Source of the DNA: Flabesymbios commensalis
Lineage: Eukaryota > Annelida > Polychaeta > Terebellida > Flabelligeridae
Direction: 5' to 3'
Assembly (NCBI GenBank): GCA_964017125.1
Contig: OZ024915.1
Span: 23,110,106 to 23,174,105, forward strand
Length of the DNA stretch: 64,000 bases
The position numbers were made by a program, and so were the translations under genes. Below are positions 55,170-64,000 of the stretch, one piece after another. The notes beneath the pieces were generated by a model, which saw nothing but the letters and a program-made list of their open reading frames with translations, was not told where the DNA came from and searched no databases. Numbering within the stretch: position 1 is the first letter of the stretch; the number at the start of each line of letters is the position of its first letter.

Positions 55170-56060
55170 AAAAAAACCTCGGCTGATGTAGTGACCCAAA
55201 ATGGCCACAAATATCACACAACTGCTGCCAATATGCTATGCCAACACTCAATGAAAATGGACAATGCCAATATATTTTCCGACCCCGAAAACCTATTATA
55301 TAGGCCCTACCAGGTTTCAAGGCATTTAACTGAAAATAAGAAGAATTGATTAAAATTAAAATCAAGATGGCCGCCATATCCTCCTTTTCGGTCCTACACG
55401 AAAAACGAACAATACAAACAGACTCGCAGACCCAGAAAACCTATAAATGCCAGGTTTCAAGACATTTAATCGAAAATAGGAACGATTGATTACAATTTAT
55501 AAAAATAATATGGTTGTATATATAGCCTCGTTTTCCGTCGCACATGAAAACGGACAATGACAATAGACTCGCAGACCCCGAAAACTTATATATAACACGT
55601 TTCAAGTCATTTATATGGAAATAAGAATGATTTATTGAATGAAATTGATAAAATAAAGAAGGCAGTCATAGCCTAGAAAATCCAATCAGGCCATCTCCAT
55701 ACTCATGTGTAACTTCACATAAAAATTGGTAAGATCCAATATTTTTTTTCAAGTTATCACGTTAACAAGGAATTTTAAAATTTGATAAAATCAAGATAGC
55801 CGCGATAGCCCCGTTTTCAGTCGCACATGAAAACGGACAATGCCGATAGATTCACAGATCCTGGAAACCTGTATATACCAGTTTTCAGGGCACTATTGTG
55901 ATTGTTTTGAATCTTTGAACTGGACCTATGACCTTTGACTTATGATCTTTGGTAAAGGAAAAGTGAATCTTGCTATAAATTAAATCTTTTGGACCATGTT
56001 GGAGCAGTAGGCCTAGCTGAAACTGTCGGCGTACGGCGGGCGGCACACGTAGGGTACGAC
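55170..56060. repeat. Diverged tandem repeat, about four units
   Basis: Marked by GCACATGAAAACGGACAATG, AGACTCGCAGACCCCGAAAA and AAGATGGCCGCGATAGCC-like words. One unit has TTCAAGTTATCACGTTAACA, close to the repeated TTCAAGTTATCGCGCCCACA of the element at 6852, so it is probably of the same wider family. Confidence 0.6.
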
Positions 56061-56109
56061 AAGACCCCTTTACAAACTGTCATGAACAAGACGTTATCTG
56101 ACGGTAGGA

Positions 56110-56340
56110 GCCACAGAGAATGCTGTTCAAACCCTCATAAAATCTCAGCTTGATTACTGTAGCTCTTTACATGGAGCAATACCATCAGCCAAAGTAAAAC
56201 AGTTACAGAAGATACAGAATAAAGAGTCTCGCCTTGTAACACATACTCCACAGCTTCATGACATCACACCAGTATTAAAACAACTTCACTGACTGCCTGT
56301 GGAGTACTAAAGAAATAAAGCTAAGGATCATTAATTAAAG
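56110..56340 (+). pseudogene. LINE reverse-transcriptase C-terminal relic (CR1/L2/jockey type)
   Basis: The frame reads ATENAVQTLIKSQLDYCSSL, GAIPSAKVKQLQKIQN, RLVTHTPQLHDITPVL, KQLH, stop, LPVEY. This is the segment just after the RT domain in CR1/L2/jockey-type non-LTR elements. The in-frame TGA in the usual HWLPV motif and the absence of the rest show it is dead. Recognised from memory of the family. Confidence 0.75.
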
Positions 56341-57049
56341 TCCTGATCGATAGCAGTCTAGTGATGATGACGAAGAACTGTAGAGCTGTGTTGCATGTAA
56401 AGTTACATAAAGTAAATTTGACAAACTACTTTAATGTGAGAGGTGTTGTGATGGACAATGCATAAAATGCACTAAACTTCAGGAATCAGTATAAAAGGCA
56501 CTACACAAAAGCGCACCAATGTTGCATTGGTACTGAGTTAAGTGTAATGAAAAGGTTGAGAAAAGATTGAGAACCGAAAGATGCGCTGAATTGTGTGCGT
56601 CTATGGGAAAATGCCTAAAAGCAGTGGGAGACAAAATCGAAACCAAAAACGACAAAGATGACGTGAGGTTGGGGTTGATAGGGTATGGCGAGTTGTTGAG
56701 AGTGTTTTCCTTCACTCGACCCAATAAGGGGTTCTGAGCATGTCCAGGGGATTGACCCCCATAATTCCATTCATCCTATGTGAGAGATGCCTGCACTGTA
56801 GTGACACTGCACTGACAGTGCCCGCACTGATACGGGAGCTGCATTGGCACCGCTGTTGAAAGGAGGAACCAGGGTATTCCACTGGCAATCCGCCCGAAGA
56901 TTAGGCCTTTGGCCAGAAACTTGGGAGGTTGCAGCTTGGATAATGGCTGTAGATTAGTGCTTCAGTACCATACAGTATAGCATACAACAGACGTAACAGA
57001 TCCCAAAAAGTACTACTACTAGCAATCATCCCAGTACCCCGTCAATCTT

Positions 57050-57268
57050 GAAATAGAAGAAAGAAACAAGGGAATCATGGACAGACAGAGAAGGCAGAAT
57101 AATTTCTTATTTTATAACCTGCCAGAGGTAGAGGCACAGAGACAGGAACTAGTTCGGCTGGATAAAAACAAGGAAGAGAAGAAGAAAACATATTCGTCAG
57201 TAGTCACTGGTAAAAAAAGGGTGATTTCCATATCGGACATTGGCAGCCATCTTGGATTTGACCTTTAG
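57050..57268 (+). pseudogene. Possible LINE ORF1-like fragment
   Basis: A 63-codon frame contains RRQNNFLFYNLPE and, later, KTYSSVVTGKK, both reminiscent of LINE ORF1 proteins. It stops at 57268. Low certainty; it lies 0.7 kb after the RT relic and could belong to another element. Confidence 0.3.
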
Positions 57269-58184
57269 ATGACCTTGAAACGTAAAATCACTCCAGCGTA
57301 ATCAGAATACCCAAATTAGTCAAACATGAAGTATAACATCACATTTTAGGCCTATTATTTCAAATGTTTAAAATCCAAGATGGCCGTTGGATTTATGCCA
57401 ATAAAAAATATGTACCACTTCCTAGAGTGACACCCTCGTTTGTCTTGAAGGCCAAGACATATATACTATCAGAAAATCAAAAGTTATTCTCTGTGAAAAA
57501 AATGCTTACGGAAGTGTAGCTGGTCCCATAATAAACTACTTCAATGCCTCTGGGGGAGGACATTCCCGGCCGGAAAAATGACTTCTTGGAGGGGGGAAGG
57601 GTGGTGCTTGTTTTTTTGGGTTTTCCAACATGCTTAATATACACAAGAATTAAAATGATGATATCTTGGCATTTTAAGAGTGGCGGGGCCTGTACCCAGA
57701 GTAGATATGTTAACAGGTCCCAGTCCGTTTCTTGACTGTGGCATGTAGTCTTCCCAGCTTATCATTCAGTAGTATATGTTAGCGTCACACACAATGAAAC
57801 ATCACGAAATAAAGAATCCAGACTATTAAATGACAGTCATGCAGTATGGAATATTTCTTTTGTGATGTGAAGTTTTGTGTGAGTGACGTTAACCAGGCTA
57901 ACGTATACTACCAAATGATCGGGCCGTGGGTTAATCCATTTATGATGTGTAACAGGCCGTGACGCTAATTTTAACCCAGAGTCCTTCAGTGTTGCGGACC
58001 TGTCCCTCACAGTAACAACGTCGGGCCGATGTTGTCGAGTGATTAGCACAGTCGTGTTAGCTCGGCCGTCATATCATGCAACATTGTAAGAACATTGCTT
58101 ACTCATGTTACTTGGGTCGTCATTGTGACACTAAATCATGCACCTAAGCCGCCACATATCAATTATGGAGAGATATACAAGATC

Positions 58185-58500
58185 GATAAGCTAAATGACG
58201 GAAAACTACGTGTACAGATCGGGGGCATAATAATAAGCCTAATAACTTCCGTCATTTAGTAAAGATTGAAAACTAACTAAATGACAGCTAGAGAACTACA
58301 GATTGGGAGCATAATAATAACAACCCTAATAGTAATAATTCGGATTTCCTGTCATTTAGTAAAGATTGAAAACTAAATAAAAATGACAGAAAACTACATT
58401 TTGGGGGCATAATCATGATAATAAGCCTAATAGTAATAACCTTAATTATCCCCGTACTTTGGTAAATATTGAAAACTAACTAAATGACGAAAAACTATGT
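58185..58500. repeat. Three tandem units of about 110 bp
   Basis: Each unit: AAATGACGGAAAACTACGT, GGGGGCATAATAATAAGCC, GTCATTTAGTAAAGATTGAA. The second half is the partial inverse of the first. Confidence 0.75.
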
Positions 58501-59497
58501 ACTGAGAGGTAAGTGTATAATTATCATAGTTATATCTTTAGTGATGAAAAGCCATTCACCATGTGTCGCTTCAATCAGATGGAAGAAGCCCCCAAGGGCA
58601 TGTACCCATATGGTCTCACCACCCTAAATGGGCCAAAATCCAAGGGGTGGCTACTGACTGGAGAGTTTGTACATGTACATAAATAACTGCTTTATGTGGT
58701 TGTTTCCGCTTCTGATGAACTAACAAAATACAGGAATATTGTAATTTTGTGGATGATTTGCAAGCACACGTAGCCCCCCCCCCCCTACGTTGTTTTCTTT
58801 ATGCGTGATGAGGTATAATTGTGTTGTGAGATTTCAGATGGATACATGGGGTGATAATGTTTTGTGTCTTTTCTGGGAATGGGCGAAAAAATTATGGAGA
58901 TCTGGGCATATCTGCACCTTTTTACCCACAAGGGAGGTAGCTCAAAACGGAAGAAGTTAGCATACAATTTTCGGACCTGTTTTGTAAAAAGGACAGCATA
59001 ACGGATAATTAAACGAAACATTTTGTTTATCATATGATGCCCCACGCGGTACAGGTCTGTGACGTCACGCCGACTTCCAGAATTAAAGTCGAAAAGTGAT
59101 TCTACGACGTGAACAGCTCTGCTGGTAAAACGAGTATTTTCTTGATATCCTTGTTTACACTCAGATATCAAAAACTTGCACTTTCGGCCTAGACTACATA
59201 AAATTAATTTCACTGGCATCAAAACAAATTGGGTATTAATTTTAGTATTGCTCAATTAGCGATGATATTTTATGACAACTTGATTCATAATACTCACGCA
59301 CCAATATCATGAATTAACTGGTCTGGCAAATCAATCCAGCATGTCTGTAACCTGTCATCTTTTCCTTGCCTACCATCAAACAAATGGGTCTATTCGAAAA
59401 AAACTGTAATAAAATAAGTTTAGATTTACAACGCGTTTGCAAATTGGCCCAAATTGATTAATTGATAAGATAGGAATAGGCCTACCGGGAATATATG

Positions 59498-60564
59498 TAG
59501 GGGAGAGTCGGGTTAGTTGAGCCACAGGGTTAGTTGATCCACCCCCTCGCATGTCTACGCATGGGATTTTAAGGAAGTTTCAACACCACCTGGTGATTAA
59601 AAGTGATATTATTTACATGGCCACGTTGTGAGCACAGATCAATTTGCAGATAGGGAGTTTTGTGGTTCAAACATGCATTTTTCGCTGTAGTCAGTAGAAT
59701 TCAGATATTATAATGTTTGCATTCATATTACGGGAGCAGTAGGGATTCTGTAAATTCTTGCTATAGGGCTAGGCAGTCAAATACATAAAGATAGCCTATG
59801 TCAATGTAGCACTCAACTTGGATCATTGAAATGTCACAAAATTTTACATTTTATACAATATGGCTGTTGTGGGGTAAGTTGAGCCAAATAAGATGGGGTA
59901 AGTTGATCAACCGGCTCAATTAACCCCATTCATGGCTCATCTTACCCCAGTAGGTAAATACATATAACAGAATGTGGATCAACTAACCCCACTCGACATG
60001 GCTCATCATACCCCAATGGGAATGATATATTATTATAGAATGTGATATAGTGTAACAAATGACATCATATAATAGGTCAATATAATAAAGACACATAATA
60101 ATAGTATATATCTTCTTAATAAATACAAGAAAACAATGATCCATTCATCAATACAGGCTATAATGCCGATTATATTACTTGGGACTTGGAGGAGATTTGT
60201 CAACAAATTTGACCCTTATGTGATGAACAGAAGTATTAATTTTTTTATTTTTGCATTTTCTGGACAAAAAATAACATTTTGGCATGTACATTTGTCAATT
60301 GTGAATTTTTACCATAGGTGATCAACTTACCCCCTTGCTTGGCACAACTTACCCCATACAGCGGGTTAGTTGAGCCACTTTCACCACTCTCAGTTGTGCA
60401 TCCATAACTTTTTTTTAAATTGTTCTTTTCAGCTTTCATTGATTTTTAATATATATGTAATATATAGCCATGTTTTTAAACTATCCCAACCATTCTGCGA
60501 TCAACTGGGAAAACACCAGATAAAATATTGTAAAAAGTGGCTCAACTAACCCGCCTCTCCCCTA
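59498..60564. mobile_element. 1067-bp TIR element, TAGGGGAGAGTCGGGTTAG ends
   Basis: 28-base inverted ends differ at one position and continue into TTGAGCCAC. The body holds many direct and inverted copies of GGGGTAAGTTGAGCCA-like words (about 59870-60000 and 60320-60380). No coding frame is recognised. The nine-base tip TAGGGGAGA is shared with the element at 26322, while the inner word differs completely. Confidence 0.85.
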
Positions 60565-63559
60565 CATGACATATAGCCTTAGAATAAAACTTAGGATAGC
60601 ATAGCATAGCAAAAGCCACTCTCTACTTGTAACTTGTTACTTGTTAGCCAGCATGGGGCACAGACTTTTCGCGCCGTAGTCAGTTCGCACAATTATTTTT
60701 TGAGACCTTTCGCCCCATACTGGCCATCATAGAAATATACTTGTATGTTCTGTGCTGGCCATAGGCTTCCTAGGAAAGACGTTCCGCCCCCGCCCTATAG
60801 GCCTACATAAGAAAGTCGTTTCGCCTCCGTGGTCATAGTTCAGAAAGACGTTTCGACCGCCCCATAATCATAATTTTGAAAGACGTTTCGCACCTTATTC
60901 ATATTTCGCTTCACTTATCTATACATTGAGGCGGACCCCACACCTCTGGACGTTGACCATGCTGAGCATGCGGGTGAGTCTACAATATGTACTCAGCGAA
61001 TCATGACGAAACACCTACTTTGATTCAGTTTATGCATGTATAGGCCCACATATGTCAGCTAAAAGTAATGGATTCTCGTGATATATTAAATTGATTTGAT
61101 TTATTCAATGAAAATAAAACACTGAAACATAGATCAGTATACAGTAAGAATACACTGAGTATGCCGTCATAAAATCACCAGGGATAAAAACACTGAAAGC
61201 TATTTCTGAAAGAACACTTGTTGCCATGGCGATCCTAAAGACGAGTCTACCCAACACGGCAAAGTACATGAATAACATTCTTATTCTATAAACCATATTC
61301 TGGACTAGAATACTTGTACATGTAATACATGTATTATGTGTCTTAAATATAAATAATATAAATACAAATTAGGCCTACTCAAAAACTGAATAAATCTGTA
61401 GAAATACATCGATTCATTATTTATTCATAAATAACACACACTTACACAACACAACTTACTTATAACTCACTAACTGTTAAAAACAGTAAATAAGCCATCT
61501 AAATAAATTATTAATAAATACAAATAGGCCTATCTACTTCGAAATAAACCAATTTATCTGCCATGCACCTCTTGACAGCTGTTTTAGAACCAATCAGACA
61601 ATTAATGTGATTTATGTGAGATGAGAATGCATTACAGCTTATTGAAAAAATTTAGAACCAAAATAGTTCATTCTAGGCAGTATGACAGATCCTAGACTAT
61701 GTATAATGCCAATGAAATGTAGTCCATTGAATCACCCTCCTTTAAGTGAAGAGGGACATCTTCAGGGACAATGCTGTGCATATTATTCAACTGTGTCTGG
61801 CTCACTCGTGCATTAACAGGAAACCACTGTAATTTTTTTTTATACCTATGTGATATCTAGGGGGTTATGAATTTATTTTGGAGTCTTTATTGCTTGTAGG
61901 ATTTCTGAAGGCATATTCAAAATGACATTGTACCAATGCCAATGTCAAAAATCTCCTTGAGGAAAAATTCAAATATTGTCTAAATATTTTTTTAAAACAA
62001 CAGCTCCCTTTTTTTAAAATGTATGTAGCAATATCATAGCCATTTATAGATTGGTCCAAAATCACGTCCTCATATTAACTTCATGTTTTGCTCAAGAATG
62101 TGTCTCACAAATCAATATATGTAGATTTTTGTGGAGATCCAAATGAAATTAATTCGGTTTTCCCGAGATATAGAGACAACCATGTAGGCCTGTTGTCGAC
62201 CAGCCATTTACTTACTTCCTAGAGTTGTTCGCTCTAGATAATTCTGTATAAGGTTAATGTTTTTACCTGAAACCAAAAGCACTGAGGCATCTGCATTTAG
62301 GATTAATTTACATCTCACAGCTGATTTCATGTCATTGACATCAGTTGGAAATAGTAATGGGTCCAAGTATATTTAAGGTCCATGTCGGGGATGGGTGTGT
62401 ATTCAATTTAATGTCAGTTGTCATTCTACGAATTATCAGAAGTTCAGAACAATGATCAGTATAATGATAATTTGGCATACCATGTGAGTTACTCCCAAGC
62501 CCAAAAGACTGCGACCCTGGCGATGATAACTGGTATGTTCGGTGCATTGGCTATTCTGCATCCTCACTGGAACTACAATTTGTTTGAAAATTTAACTCTA
62601 AGAATCGACTTTGTTCAAACGCATGTACAATGTAAATACGTAATATTGTACGTAATATTTGCGATGTTTTAATTAATTTTTGTGATTTTCGCGAGGAGAT
62701 TTGATTTGCAAATTTAAAAGCCTTACAATTATTTTTATCAGTGATTGTTAGGTCAACTATGTGCCTACTTATGATGCAATAGACAATATTTTACTGGACG
62801 CTCGCCAACTGTGGATGAACACTCAAGGGCGTGCCCAGGAATTCTCGATAGAGGGGGCTCAACAAATATCAATGGAAGAGGACAGATTGATCATCTCCAT
62901 ATTCATGATATTGCGCGATGTGTAGGGGCTCGCCATCTAGGGGGAGGGGTCTGGGGACATGCCCCTTCCCTAGATTTTTCTGCAATCTAGAGCCTTATTG
63001 ACGAAAGAAAATTATTTCCTAAGACATTTGAAAAATCTGTATTCTAGAGAAAAAAAATATATTATTACCCACAACATATTCAAGTGTGGGGTGTGAATGG
63101 TTAATAGGCCTATACACGAACACAAAATGTAGTATTAAAACATTGCACATAAACGCATATATACAATATATAATCTGTATTGTCATAACAAATTACTATT
63201 GTGAAAGTGATCCATGGCTTGATGACATGCTGTGGTTATTAGTCCAAATTGTGCATCATACGCAGAAATATTAGAGTGAATTGAGTAGGCTAATCATCAT
63301 TTTAATCTGGTATGGTAATGCAATGCATTGCATTGAGTTTTTAAAAATTTTCTATTGGGTAATTGCGCAAATAGCCTATGTAGCTTATCTCGTAGGACTG
63401 CATGAAAAAGCATTATATGTCTACAGCTAATTTGTGATTAATGTCATATTCGACCATCTGTTGGTTGTGGATGGAAAATACAGCATGGTATCAGGGCCGT
63501 TACACTTCAAGATGCGGATCAAAGTTGATAAAATTACTGAAAACGAGTGACAAATTAAA

Positions 63560-63911
63560 TATAAAACCTACACAATCAGGCTAAAAGCTCATTTTTATTT
63601 TGGCTCCTTGACATATTCATAATTCTGTGAAACTCAATGACCTCGACCTCCTTTGTTTTTACCGAGCTGGCTAATATAATTAAGTATGGGGGAGGGTTCT
63701 TATATAACCTTGTTTTCACCGAGTGACGTCACTGCGTTTCACAGAATGAAGTATGGGGGAGGGGGTGTTATATAACCTTGTTTTCACAGAGTAACGTCTC
63801 TGCGTTTCACAGAATATGTCAACATTCCCATAGACTAGTTTTTTTTAAATTTTGTGTTGCCCTTTATTTTTACCAGTTGAAAAATAAATAAAGCCGTGAT
63901 TTATTTTCAGA
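63560..63911. repeat. Copy of the AAAGCGACACAATC family with an internal 68-bp tandem duplication
   Basis: Two adjacent units, each AAGTATGGGGGAGGG... CTTATATAACCTTGTTTTCAC... TGCGTTTCACAGA, at about 63670-63810. Flanking words ACACAATCAGGC and GACTAGTTTTTTTTAA tie it to the other copies. It stops where the 89-base duplicate begins. Confidence 0.55.
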
Positions 63912-64000
63912 CATGCCATAGTAGTTATTATTCCATAGACATGATAGAAAGTAATAAATTGATATAATATTATTTACTTATTTTCCCAATGTGAAGAACT
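63912..64000. repeat. 89-bp exact copy of 55001-55089
   Basis: From CATGCCATAGTAGTTATTAT to the window end every base equals 55001-55089, the sequence just upstream (gene sense) of the TRIM-NHL acceptor. Bases left of the two copies differ. The match continues to the edge, so its true length is unknown. It may be a tandem duplication with an 8.9 kb period or a scaffold/haplotype error. Confidence 0.9.

Larger units (their letters stand above)
54952..64000. other. TRIM-NHL upstream region, repeats only
   Basis: Probably part of the 5'UTR intron and beyond. Apart from the repeats listed there is nothing recognised: 56350-57050 and 57270-58180 have no clear family; 61000-62800 is plain AT-rich DNA; 62826-63010 has a GGGCGTGCCCAGG...GGGGAGGGGTC look typical of a worn DNA transposon. 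No second gene found. Confidence 0.55.

Noticed and set aside
58785-59255. Minus-strand frame of 156 codons
   Set aside because: No recognisable domain, no splice context or good start, and repeat-rich surroundings; probably chance or transposon-derived.
15392-64000. Search for LTR retroelements, endogenous viral or Polinton-like pieces
   Set aside because: No protease, RT-RNaseH, integrase, capsid or polymerase B motifs and no paired long terminal repeats were seen; the only reverse-transcriptase sequence is the LINE relic.

Overview
The window is nuclear DNA from an animal, AT-rich and full of introns and short transposons. The TRIM-NHL, glutamate-cysteine ligase and plexin/MET-type IPT genes are all metazoan. 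The frequent word TAGGCCTA, the dense hairpin MITEs and a large foldback element like the sea-urchin TU elements point to a marine invertebrate deuterostome such as an echinoderm or hemichordate. That placement is inference. A 200-base N run (33001-33200) shows this is scaffolded assembly.

Left part (1-15391): the catalytic subunit of glutamate-cysteine ligase (GCLC) lies on the minus strand. Fifteen coding exons are readable with GT-AG borders and consistent phase, from the initiator ATG at 15391 down to 735. The last ~70 codons lie off the left edge. Its introns hold many TTAA-flanked (piggyBac-type) MITEs and a 1.2 kb element with a tandem-repeat core.

Middle (15.4-34.1 kb): no gene I can defend. 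It holds MITEs of several families, hAT-like elements, a 0.84 kb terminal-inverted-repeat element, several tandem repeats, a tRNA-Thr-like sequence and the assembly gap.

Right-middle (34160-47671, plus strand): eight 3' exons of a single-pass membrane receptor. The order is a short Cys-rich segment, three plexin/MET-type IPT domains, a transmembrane helix and a short tyrosine-bearing tail, with no kinase or plexin GAP domain. Two of its introns end in minisatellites whose repeat unit IS the 3' splice site plus the first bases of the next exon (about 28 copies of 45 bp, and about 12 of 41 bp). Another intron carries a 3.5 kb giant palindrome; another carries a 2 kb element with a second transposon nested in it.

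Right (51981-54951, minus strand): an intact 976-residue RING/B-box/coiled-coil/six-NHL protein (TRIM-NHL, NHL-1-like) in one coding exon, with a likely intron in its 5' UTR. The remainder to 64000 is repeats: a LINE reverse-transcriptase relic, a second element of the TAGGGGAGA family, tandem repeats, and at the extreme end an exact 89-base copy of sequence just upstream of the TRIM-NHL exon.

The three genes show no sign of working together. They serve glutathione synthesis, cell-surface recognition and ubiquitin/RNA regulation. The most unusual thing here is the pair of splice-acceptor minisatellites in one receptor gene.
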